Shown piece by piece: positions 6,461 through 12,620 of a stretch of DNA of 12,770 bases (position 1 is the first letter of the stretch; each line of letters begins with the position of its first letter). The notes beneath the pieces are model-generated. The model was not told the origin of the DNA. It worked only from the letters and a program-made list of their open reading frames with translations, and made no database searches. Origin of the DNA: Methanobacteriota archaeon (lineage in GTDB: Archaea > Halobacteriota > Methanosarcinia > Methanosarcinales > Methanoperedenaceae); assembly GCA_018900975.1 (NCBI GenBank), contig JAHIFK010000152.1, forward strand, positions 1-12,770, in the 5' to 3' direction. Position numbers and translations under genes: made by a program.

Positions 6461-7051
6461 CTATCTTTTCTCTATTCTGTATATCTCAACTTTTATGACC
6501 TGTACTTCTTTCGTATGAAACCTGAATGTCCTTTTTATAGGAAAATCAATCGTTTGATAGTCCGTTATGACTGCAGGACTTATGAATTTTTTTATGAATT
6601 CCAAGCTTCCGGCATTGTGTATGGAGTAAACCACTCCGCTTAATTCGAGGGCTTTCCTCAAAAATGGACGGTCGCTCCCTTTCACCTGGGCGCCAAACGG
6701 TGGATTCATCACTACTGTGTGCGCTTTTCCGCTTACGTCGTTTATACCGCTGCAAACGAACTCGACATTTACGCCAAGTCTTTCTGCGTTTGCCCGTGCG
6801 ATCTCAAGTGCGTCACTATCATCATCAAAACCTATAACCTTTTCTGCTCCCAGAAGCTTTGCCCCGATAGCAAGGATCCCCCCGCCGCACCCAAGGTCAT
6901 AGACAGTGTCCGTGAGGTCCCCTCTCATGAAAGCAAAATGAAGCAGTTCTGCCGCCACCGTTGCCGGGGTTGAATACTGCTCTTTCAAGGGGTCAGGAGT
7001 CCGAAAGCCTGAAAGCTTCTCCAGAGTCATCTCAAGATGTCTTCTTCTCAT
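6461..7051 (-). CDS. METTL5-like RNA N6-adenine methyltransferase
   Basis: A class I SAM methyltransferase of the METTL5 type. Motif I is DLGCGGG (52-58), the acidic loop after strand 2 is GFDDDSDALEIA (74-85), and NPPFG (116-120) is the catalytic NPPF motif for exocyclic adenine amines. QYSTPA (25-30) and SIHNAG (143-148) are also typical. Human METTL5 methylates 18S rRNA with TRMT112; the archaeal target is inferred to be RNA. The start ATG sits in an ATGA overlap with the upstream methyltransferase. A second Met at residue 8 is a possible alternative start. The 196-residue length is close to the family norm. Its 3' end runs 11 bases into the open csl4 frame, and placement just before csl4-rpoL is a familiar euryarchaeal order. 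Confidence 0.88.
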   Translation of the reverse strand: MRRRHLEMTLEKLSGFRTPDPLKEQYSTPATVAAELLHFAFMRGDLTDTVYDLGCGGGILAIGAKLLGAEKVIGFDDDSDALEIARANAERLGVNVEFVCSGINDVSGKAHTVVMNPPFGAQVKGSDRPFLRKALELSGVVYSIHNAGSLEFIKKFISPAVITDYQTIDFPIKRTFRFHTKEVQVIKVEIYRIEKR

Positions 7052-7698
7052 ATCTTTTTTGCCATAAAATGCAGGGCTGGAAGCATGGCCTCTCCATATT
7101 CTTTGACATGTTCGAAGTACTGTTTTGCAGGGGTTTTGATTCCTGCGATACCTTTGTCCTGCTCTTTTTTCACAAGGCTGCCAAGGAGGATAAGGTGCAA
7201 CTTTACGAAATCAGGGGGTATTATTATATTACGTTTTATTGTTTCTACAGTTATATCGCAAAAACCCGAGTCGGAAAGCTCCCCTGTTATGTCAGTGAAC
7301 TCATGGGCATATATAGCTCCGCTGGCTTTTAGAAGCTCATTGAAGAACAGGCTTGACCGCTGCGCTTCATTCTGCGGCGCCCAAAGTTGCAGCATGAACG
7401 AGAAATTCGAATCTTTCTTTAGCACCCTTGCAGCTTCCCTGAATACGTAACCTATCATATCCTTGTGTATCAGATCAAAGTAGTGATATGATACCACGGC
7501 GTCAAAGACTGAATCTTTGAAGGGTACAAGAGCCGGTTTTATGACGATAGCATTTGGTAACTGCTTCCTTGCCGTTATCCCTGATACAGATGAGGGAAGC
7601 TCCTCATATAGCACCCCTCCAAAATCAAGGATGCGGGAGCCGGGATCGATCCCTGAGCGTTCAATGAATTCCTTTCTATCTCCTGCTGCGTAGGGCAT
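7048..7698 (-). CDS. Class I SAM-dependent methyltransferase-like protein with degenerate motif I
   Basis: A 216-residue protein with the layout of a class I methyltransferase but an altered SAM-binding loop: motif I reads ILDFGGVLYEELP (about 23-35) instead of the usual D-x-G-x-G-x-G. The following PFKDSVFDAVVSYHYFDLIH (about 59-78) and the REAARVLKKDSNF segment are normal methyltransferase motif IV-VI surroundings. The C-terminal half has an unrecognised helical region ending in PALHFMAKKI. It may be an active enzyme with an unusual cofactor loop or a non-catalytic partner. It is the first gene of the operon with the METTL5-like gene (ATGA overlap), csl4 and rpoL, which suggests an RNA-related role. 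An AATATATT box lies 14 bases before the ATG, too close for a normal promoter with this start. Confidence 0.75.
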   Translation of the reverse strand: MPYAAGDRKEFIERSGIDPGSRILDFGGVLYEELPSSVSGITARKQLPNAIVIKPALVPFKDSVFDAVVSYHYFDLIHKDMIGYVFREAARVLKKDSNFSFMLQLWAPQNEAQRSSLFFNELLKASGAIYAHEFTDITGELSDSGFCDITVETIKRNIIIPPDFVKLHLILLGSLVKKEQDKGIAGIKTPAKQYFEHVKEYGEAMLPALHFMAKKI

Positions 7699-7763
7699 AA
7701 GAAACCTATGTTAATATATTTCTTAATTGCTTTTACTTTTTTATCAATGTTCCGCTTTGCCGA

Positions 7764-8936
7764 CTATTTCACAGCAACTATCTTTACTATGTCCCCATTC
7801 TTCAGTTCATGCTTATCCCCGAGCCTCATCTTGGTGCGGGCGTCCACAGCATAAAGGAATCCTTTGCCGATGTCGGTATGTACCATGAATGCAAGGTCTT
7901 TTGGGGTGCTTCCCTTTTTCACAAGGAAAGCATCAGGAAGGATATTCCCTTTCTTGTCGCTGAATTTGTTCTCATCTTCGACCGGAAATACTACCACAAG
8001 GTCAAGCAGGTTGAAAACCGCATCATTGATGCATTTCTGTATCCCTGTGCCTCCATTTATCTTCATGAGGGCGCGAAGTTTTGAGAGCGCCGCTTTCTGC
8101 GCCTGAGACAGGCTTGCCGATTCCGTAAAATCGTCGTCTCCTGGTATATATTTGATCGCCCCGCCCTTATCAGCAAGCCGCAGGGCCGCTTCGGCTGCTG
8201 CACTTACAGGCATCGCGCCTGTTTCTTTTAGTTTTTCAATATATTCTTGTGGTGCAACATCTATCTTATTCGCTGCGATAATAAGCGGTTTGCTTAGCGC
8301 CCTTAGCATGTCGGAAAGCTCGATTATCTGTTCATCAGTCCATACATGGGGTTTATCCCTTGGCAGTTTCAGCCGGGAAAGAACAGTTTTAACTTGAGCG
8401 TCAGTCACTCCTGCGCCTTCAAGCTGTTCTGCAATAGTCTCTTCGATCTTAAGCCCCTCTGCGTTCACCTTGCGCGACAGCCTTTCCCAGTTGCGCTTCA
8501 GGATCCCGAATATCCACATCGTTATCTCATGCTCGAGGAAATTTATGTCATCAAGAGGGTTATGAGAGCCCACAGGTACTGGAACGCCTTCTATATCAGT
8601 CCCTCCTGAAGCGTCTATCACATGAATTATGGCTTTTGCCTGCCTGAGATTATCAAGAAAGGCATTACCGAGGCCGCGCCCCTTGTGCGCGTCGGGCACA
8701 AGTCCTGCCACGTCTATCAAGCCTATTGGTACGAACCGTACGCCTTCCCTGCATTGTCCGCAATCAAGTTTCAGTTCCCTGCACGGGCAGACCGTCCTGG
8801 CGTAAGCCACTCCGTGATTTGCATCTATTGTTGTAAAAGGATAATTTGCTATCTCGACATTGGCAAGGGTGGCGGCTTTGAAGAAAGTGGATTTCCCGCA
8901 ATTCGGTTTTCCTGCTAGCGCGATTGAAACTGTCAT
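7764..8936 (-). CDS. OBG-family GTPase of the YchF/Ygr210 type with C-terminal TGS domain
   Basis: A ribosome-associated P-loop GTPase of the Obg-HflX superfamily; automatic annotation often gives it as redox-regulated ATPase YchF. G1 is GKPNCGKS (9-16), G2 is YPFTT (32-36), G3 is DVAGLV (75-80), and G4 is NKID near residue 220. NKxD predicts guanine specificity, unlike true YchF/Ola1, where this motif is changed. A cysteine insert (C50-x-C52 and C59-x2-C62, CPCRELKLDCGQC) follows switch I and suits the archaeal/fungal Ygr210 branch. The last 75 residues form a TGS domain (FPVEDENKF ... GDIVKIVAVK). At 390 residues it is near family length. It stands alone between the Roadblock gene and the methyltransferase operon, all on the minus strand. 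Confidence 0.9.
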   Translation of the reverse strand: MTVSIALAGKPNCGKSTFFKAATLANVEIANYPFTTIDANHGVAYARTVCPCRELKLDCGQCREGVRFVPIGLIDVAGLVPDAHKGRGLGNAFLDNLRQAKAIIHVIDASGGTDIEGVPVPVGSHNPLDDINFLEHEITMWIFGILKRNWERLSRKVNAEGLKIEETIAEQLEGAGVTDAQVKTVLSRLKLPRDKPHVWTDEQIIELSDMLRALSKPLIIAANKIDVAPQEYIEKLKETGAMPVSAAAEAALRLADKGGAIKYIPGDDDFTESASLSQAQKAALSKLRALMKINGGTGIQKCINDAVFNLLDLVVVFPVEDENKFSDKKGNILPDAFLVKKGSTPKDLAFMVHTDIGKGFLYAVDARTKMRLGDKHELKNGDIVKIVAVK

Positions 8937-9013
8937 GTTCTTAATAACATTTCTTCTGGACTTAATCCTTACCCATGTCCCAGTTCATCGAGCGAACCCA
9001 GAACTTTTTCAGG

Positions 9014-9379
9014 TTATATTATGTATCTTATTCTCTCAACAGTCCGATCAAGCTCGCAGATGATAGGGTCAAGACTTGCATTTTGTTCTGCCATCACTGA
9101 AACTACCGCCTTTGGTCCTGCAGAAGCTGCAATAAGCTGTCTACCATTAAAATCTATGATCACTCGGTTAAGACTTACATTGTCGAGCTTGTTACCTGCT
9201 GTTTCGGCTGCCCTGATCATATCTGCCGCCATCCTTGTTATTTTTTCAGACTCGTCGCTTTCAGATTTACTTATGAGAAAGCCGTCCCTGCCTCCAAGCG
9301 CGGTCATTTTAACTCCGTTTACTTTTTTAAGGCCTTTTAAAATATTGCTGTATATTTCGGACATCTTTCCCCCGTTCAT
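9014..9379 (-). CDS. Roadblock/LC7 domain protein
   Basis: A single-domain Roadblock/LC7 protein of 121 residues (116 if translation starts at the second Met, MSEIYS, at 9364). The domain pattern is clear: helix (YSNILKGLKKVNGVKMTAL), strand with GGRDGFLIS, long helix (KITRMAADMIRAAETAGNKL), strand (RVIIDFNGRQLIAASAGPKAVVSV), and final helix. Archaeal and bacterial members usually act as dimeric partners or regulators of small GTPases. The gene upstream of the YchF/Ygr210 GTPase on the same strand is thus suggestive, but no pairing is known to me. The ATG at 9364 has GGGGG about five bases upstream, so it may be the true start. A TATA-like ATTATATTG (9411-9419) lies at a suitable distance. 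Confidence 0.85.
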   Translation of the reverse strand: MNGGKMSEIYSNILKGLKKVNGVKMTALGGRDGFLISKSESDESEKITRMAADMIRAAETAGNKLDNVSLNRVIIDFNGRQLIAASAGPKAVVSVMAEQNASLDPIICELDRTVERIRYII

Positions 9380-9462
9380 AAATTAACCACTAATGATTAT
9401 TAACCTGCACCAATATAATTATTTCTGTTGAAAACTGTCGAAAAATGATATTCAGGAAAATG

Positions 9463-9492
9463 ATAGTTGAATAACGATAATAGTTCAACTAT
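9463..9492. promoter_or_regulatory. Perfect 9-base inverted repeat overlapping a TATA box
   Basis: ATAGTTGAA (9463-9471) and TTCAACTAT (9484-9492) are exact complements across a 12-base spacer. The right arm runs into the TATA-like TATAAAAG (9490-9497) of the small gene at 9536. A dimeric repressor bound here would block TBP/TFB, so this is a reasonable operator candidate. No regulator can be named. Confidence 0.45.
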
Positions 9493-9535
9493 AAAAGATA
9501 GGTATATATTGATTCAAATAATATCATATTACAGA

Positions 9536-9739
9536 ATGAGTATTGAATTTACCGAAATTAATAAAGACACAGCCGCAGGGGAGTTCAAAAATTTTCTTGA
9601 ATCCTTTCCAGAAGGGACTATATTTAAGATGATTATAAATTCAAAACGCGGCTACCTGAGGGTCAAGATTAAGAACGTCAACAAGAGCAAATTCAAGAAA
9701 TGGATCGGAAAACTCAGGATACGAAGGTCAAAAGTTTAG
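9536..9739 (+). CDS. Small basic hypothetical protein (67 residues)
   Basis: A short lysine-rich protein with no cysteines and no membrane segment. It begins with an acidic half (MSIEFTEINKDTAAGEFKNF) and ends strongly basic (KIKNVNKSKFKKWIGKLRIRR), with a strand-like GYLRVKIKNV between. I do not recognise the family; nucleic-acid binding is only a guess from charge. The start at 9536 is preferred over an in-frame TTG at 9467, because that TTG lies inside the inverted repeat and upstream of the TATA box (9490-9497). The box would place transcription start near 9518. The last 12 bases overlap the convergent membrane-protein gene. Confidence 0.6.
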   Translation: MSIEFTEINKDTAAGEFKNFLESFPEGTIFKMIINSKRGYLRVKIKNVNKSKFKKWIGKLRIRRSKV

Positions 9740-9928
9740 TATATCAAGGGCGATATCGCCAAGTGCATATGCTATCAAAGCTATCAGAATGAAGACAATA
9801 AATAAATTGATCTGTTTGATGTTCTTATAAAAAATGGTTTTCAGCATTGCGATGAACATCAGCAGTAACACGCCAAAAATGATGCCAAGACCGATGCGCA
9901 ATGCTACGTCCTTAAGAATCTGTATCAC
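9728..9928 (-). CDS. Small integral membrane protein (66 residues)
   Basis: A two-helix membrane protein: residues about 10-32 (IGLGIIFGVLLLMFIAML) and 40-60 (INLFIVFILIALIAYALGDI), joined by a short basic loop (KTIFYKNIKQ). The basic loop would favour a cytoplasmic turn with both ends outside, but this is inference. It starts with GTG at 9928. A TATA-like TATTTATTT (9951-9959 on the plus strand) is centred 27 bases upstream, so the mRNA is probably leaderless. The family is not recognised. It converges on the small basic protein gene (12-base overlap) and is divergent from ubiX. Confidence 0.6.
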   Translation of the reverse strand: MIQILKDVALRIGLGIIFGVLLLMFIAMLKTIFYKNIKQINLFIVFILIALIAYALGDIALDILNF

Positions 9929-9948
9929 AGGTTATAATTGAAATACGC

Positions 9949-9960
9949 GATATTTATTTC
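9949..9960 (-). promoter_or_regulatory. TATA box of the small membrane-protein gene
   Basis: On the minus strand the sequence reads AAATAAATATCG. Its centre is about 27 bases before the GTG start at 9928, the spacing expected for archaeal leaderless transcription. The call is based on composition and spacing only. Confidence 0.4.
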
Positions 9961-10012
9961 TGCTTATTGCATAACATAAACTATTCAAACAAAGCAAACC
10001 AAATAACATCGC

Positions 10013-10576
10013 ATGAATAATGAAATAATCATTGCCATCAGCGGCGCCTCAGGGGTGCAGTACGGGATACGCCTGCTTGAAACCTTAAAGAGAACAAAAG
10101 GGATCAAGACACATTTAGTCCTGTCAGATTCTGCAAAGCAGCTCATCGGAATAGAGACAGATCATTTAGTCAAGGACGTAGAGGAACTTGCCGACCATGT
10201 CTATAAGGATGATGATTTTACGGCTCCGATAGCCAGCGGCTCGCACCGGTCAAGGGGCATGATAGTGGCTCCGTGCAGCATGAAGTCGCTTGCTTCTATT
10301 GCAATGGGGATGTCAGATACATTGCTCTCAAGGGCAGCAGATGTCTGCCTGAAAGAAAAACGCCCCCTTGTTCTAATGGTTCGAGAGACTCCTCTTAATC
10401 TGATACATATCGAGAACATGGAAAGAGCCGCCAGGGCAGGCGCATCCATTCTTCCCGCTTCTCCTGCATTCTATCCAAAACCTGAATCTATTGATGATAT
10501 GATAGATTTTATGGCTGGACGCGCTCTTGACCTTCTGGGTATAGAGCATAACCTCTACAAGCGGTGGCGTGAATGA
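10013..10576 (+). CDS. ubiX: UbiX family flavin prenyltransferase
   Basis: Transfers a dimethylallyl group to reduced FMN to make prenylated FMN, the cofactor of UbiD decarboxylases. The 187 residues contain the family motifs in order: ISGASGVQYG near the N-terminus (9-18), LSDSAKQ (37-43), APIASGSHRSRGMIVAPCSM (71-90), SDTLLSRAADVCLKEKRPLV and RETPLNLIHIENM. The C-terminal HNLYKRWRE is also typical. The start ATG at 10013 places GASG at its usual position. The stop overlaps the ubiD start (ATGA at 10573-10576), so cofactor and enzyme are produced together. The upstream 84 bases hold a weak TATA-like CATAAACTA. Confidence 0.94.
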   Translation: MNNEIIIAISGASGVQYGIRLLETLKRTKGIKTHLVLSDSAKQLIGIETDHLVKDVEELADHVYKDDDFTAPIASGSHRSRGMIVAPCSMKSLASIAMGMSDTLLSRAADVCLKEKRPLVLMVRETPLNLIHIENMERAARAGASILPASPAFYPKPESIDDMIDFMAGRALDLLGIEHNLYKRWRE

Positions 10577-11832
10577 GTTTGAGGGGATTTTTAGATAAGC
10601 TCAGGGCGGAAGGTAAACTGAAGGAAGTTAATAAGCCGCTCTCGCCCGTATATGAAGTAAGTGCCGCTGTCGGAAAAGAGCCAACTCTTTTTACTAACGT
10701 GAACGGCGGGAAAGTTGTAATGAACGTCCTTGGTTCAAGGGAATTGATGGCAGATGCCCTTGGGGTTTCGCCTGATATGATAATCCAGACCCTTTCTTCA
10801 AGCCCTCCTGAAGGTATTGTCAGGATCGTAAAAGATTCACCCACAAAAGAAGTTTGTGAAAAAACAGACCTGTCAAAGCTTCCCATACTTACGCATTATG
10901 AAGGCGACGGAGCCCCGTATATTACCGCTGGTGTTGTTGTGTCTGAATATGAAGGATTGATGAACGCATCGATACACAGGCTCAGGGTTATAGGAAAGGA
11001 CAGGCTTGCGGCGCGGCTTGTTGAGTTCAGGCATACCTACAATCTTCATAAGAAAGCCGCTGAAAAGGGAGAACCGCTACCCATTGCTATTGTTATCGGA
11101 ATAGACCCTGTGACGCTGTTCGCAATATCTACCCGCGTGCCTGAAGGGCAGGAGTATAGCTATGCAGCAGCGCTAAAAGGTGAACCGCTTGAGGTATTCG
11201 AATGCGGGAACGGTATCAAAGTGCCGCATGCCGAATACGTACTTGAGGGATACATCCATCCCACAGAGCTTGTGGATGAGGGACCTTTCGTTGACATCAG
11301 CGGCACGTATGACATTGTAAGACAACAGCCCGTCATATATATCACGAAGATCATGCACAGGCGCGACCCGATATATCATGCGCTCATGCCTGCTGCGAAT
11401 GAACATAATATCATGATGGGAGTACCCTACGAACCCCTGATATTCAGGGAAGTTAAGAAAGTAGCCGATGTCAGGAACGTTGTGATGACACCGGGAGGAT
11501 GCTGGTATTTCCATGCCGTGGTGCAGATACATAAGAACAGCGATGAAGAGGGAAAGAAGGCTATTGAGGCGACTTTTGCGGCTCATAAGAGCTTAAAGCA
11601 CGTCGTGATAGTGGATGATGATATCAATATTTTCGATCCCAACGATATAGAGTTTGCGATAGCCACGCGCGTTAAGGGGGATGAAGACATTTACATTTAT
11701 CCGAACGTGAGGGGGAGCACGCTTGACCCGCGTTCTGAGAACGGGATTGGGACGAAGGTGGGGATTGATGCGACTATGGATTTGAGCAAAAAGTGGAAGT
11801 TCGAGAGGGTGAAGCGACCGGAAGTTTCATGA
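10573..11832 (+). CDS. ubiD: UbiD family decarboxylase, possibly anhydromevalonate-phosphate decarboxylase
   Basis: A prenylated-FMN-dependent decarboxylase. At 419 residues it is shorter than bacterial UbiD (about 490) and fits the archaeal group. Family features include LSKLPILTHYEGDGAPYITAG, the NASIHRLRVIGKDRLAARL cofactor/metal region, PIAIVIGIDPVTLFA, AEYVLEGYIHPTELVDEGPF with its conserved glutamates, and TPGGCWYFHAVVQI. A UbiD homologue in Aeropyrum pernix decarboxylates trans-anhydromevalonate 5-phosphate in the archaeal mevalonate pathway, and this length and archaeal context make that role likely. A quinone-ring or aromatic decarboxylase remains possible. It is coupled to ubiX by a four-base overlap. 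Bases after the stop carry a gene remnant. Confidence 0.92.
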   Translation: MSLRGFLDKLRAEGKLKEVNKPLSPVYEVSAAVGKEPTLFTNVNGGKVVMNVLGSRELMADALGVSPDMIIQTLSSSPPEGIVRIVKDSPTKEVCEKTDLSKLPILTHYEGDGAPYITAGVVVSEYEGLMNASIHRLRVIGKDRLAARLVEFRHTYNLHKKAAEKGEPLPIAIVIGIDPVTLFAISTRVPEGQEYSYAAALKGEPLEVFECGNGIKVPHAEYVLEGYIHPTELVDEGPFVDISGTYDIVRQQPVIYITKIMHRRDPIYHALMPAANEHNIMMGVPYEPLIFREVKKVADVRNVVMTPGGCWYFHAVVQIHKNSDEEGKKAIEATFAAHKSLKHVVIVDDDINIFDPNDIEFAIATRVKGDEDIYIYPNVRGSTLDPRSENGIGTKVGIDATMDLSKKWKFERVKRPEVS

Positions 11833-11911
11833 AGATAAATCCGAGAAGATATTAAAAGATATTCGTAATGTGCGCCGACAGCTCTATTCGGAGTCGTTTA
11901 GCGATGAATAA
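11822..11911 (+). pseudogene. Possible C-terminal fragment of a small antitoxin-like protein
   Basis: In another frame than ubiD, the codons running across its stop read HEDKSEKILKDIRNVRRQLY and SESFSDE before a TAA at 11909. The amphipathic, Arg/Lys-rich helix resembles the tail of short prokaryotic antitoxins. There is no independent start codon. It may be a remnant fused to the ubiD end or chance; I give it little weight. Confidence 0.2.
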
Positions 11912-11923
11912 ATTATTTCCGGA

Positions 11924-12148
11924 TTATTGAGTCCCGGTAATAGCTTCTAAAGGTAGAGCTATAGTGATATCTCTTAGGTTCTTTAGAGGAATCTTTTTTG
12001 ATGCATCAAGGATCTCAATGGAAATTACCCTGCCGTCTTTAGTATAATCTACGATTATTCCATCGGCGATTTCATTGCTTATGCTGTATTTCCCAGACTG
12101 GAATTTTATATTCATGGCATCCACTTCGGGATCATATGATATTTTCAT
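11924..12148 (-). CDS. DUF2283 family protein
   Basis: A 74-residue DUF2283 protein. The family signature is MKISYDPEVDAMNIKF at the N-terminus, then ADGIIVDYTKDGRVISIEIL and a C-terminal hydrophobic tail. DUF2283 genes often follow a DUF4258 gene in toxin-antitoxin-like pairs. Here the start codon overlaps the stop of a DUF4258-like fragment (ATGA), and a strong Shine-Dalgarno (GAGGAGG, five bases upstream) lies inside that fragment. The gene appears intact. As its partner is broken, it may be an orphan antitoxin or antitoxin-like gene. No separate promoter is obvious. Confidence 0.88.
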   Translation of the reverse strand: MKISYDPEVDAMNIKFQSGKYSISNEIADGIIVDYTKDGRVISIEILDASKKIPLKNLRDITIALPLEAITGTQ

Positions 12149-12318
12149 TTTTCCTCCTCATATCTTTCCGGGTGTGCATAATAAACCGTTATGACGACAT
12201 ATCTTTCTTTTTCGACTCTATATACTATTCTCAGGATTGGAATAAATAATATCCATGAAATCCCATGTTTAAATATGCTGCATACTTTAATAATTTTCCA
12301 TTTCAGTGTTGGAATGAT
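12145..12318 (-). pseudogene. 3' remnant of a DUF4258-like gene (partner of DUF2283)
   Basis: The minus-strand frame is open from 12318 to the TGA at 12147-12145 (57 codons) and has no ATG or GTG start. Its last half, ILRIVYRVEKERYVVITVYY then AHPERYEEEK, has the strand-strand-tail form of the DUF4258 C-terminus. The first 20 or so residues (IIPTLKWKIIKVCSIFKHG) do not look like the family, and the N-terminal helix and His/Arg motifs are missing. The ATGA overlap with DUF2283 preserves the operon junction. This supports a truncated toxin-like gene with an intact partner. Confidence 0.5.
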
Positions 12319-12387
12319 TTAAAGGGGGGAGTTGGATTTCTAAGAGAGTATATTTAAAAGTATTCACAATAATATAGATAGTTAATA

Positions 12388-12540
12388 ATGACAAGGAGCA
12401 GCAAACCGGAAAAGAAGCCCATCGAGCAGTACGAACATAAAGGAATGGATCGATGCAACAACCCTCCCGTCGGTCTCGTAACCCCTGAAACCGATAGCGA
12501 CAGTGGTAAAAAGACCTACGCTTACGACCCGCACATCGAC
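12388..12540 (+). pseudogene. 5' fragment of a type III-like site-specific DNA methyltransferase gene
   Basis: An ATG at 12388 begins 51 codons that read MTRSSKPEKKPIEQYEHKG, then NNPPVGLVTPETDSDSG and KKTYAYDPHID. I recognise this as the conserved N-terminus of large type III-like (Mod) site-specific adenine methyltransferases, where the next residues normally continue PQLVWAGK. Here the match stops at 12540, exactly where a nonamer repeat begins. The frame happens to stay open to the window end (12770), but the translation is that of repeats and palindromes, not a methyltransferase. The catalytic domain is absent from the window. TATA-like sequence occurs at about 12347-12380 (for example TATATTTAAAA). 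Confidence 0.65.
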
Positions 12541-12545
12541 TTATC

Positions 12546-12572
12546 ACCGCAAAGGGCGCAAAGAACGCAAAG
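12546..12572. repeat. Three-unit nonamer repeat (CGCAAAG type)
   Basis: Three adjacent 9-base units, ACCGCAAAG, GGCGCAAAG and AACGCAAAG, start five bases after the last recognisable methyltransferase codon. Each ends in CGCAAAG. The unit length equals that of the arrays at 2996-3022 and 12623-12660. Confidence 0.7.
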
Positions 12573-12620
12573 CTCAGCCATACCTGTTACCATGTATGAA
12601 AATGCGGCCGCATCACGACT

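Noticed and set aside
5885..6643. 252-residue serine/valine-rich open frame on the plus strand
   Set aside because: It is antisense to csl4, its repeat extension and the METTL5-like gene; the Ser-rich repeat is only the complement of the acidic codons.
9467..9535. TTG start giving a 90-residue version of the small basic protein
   Set aside because: The TTG lies inside the inverted repeat and upstream of the TATA box, so it would not be on the expected transcript.
12287..12547. 86-residue minus-strand open frame
   Set aside because: It is antisense to the methyltransferase fragment and has no coding character; it does not supply the missing DUF4258 N-terminus.
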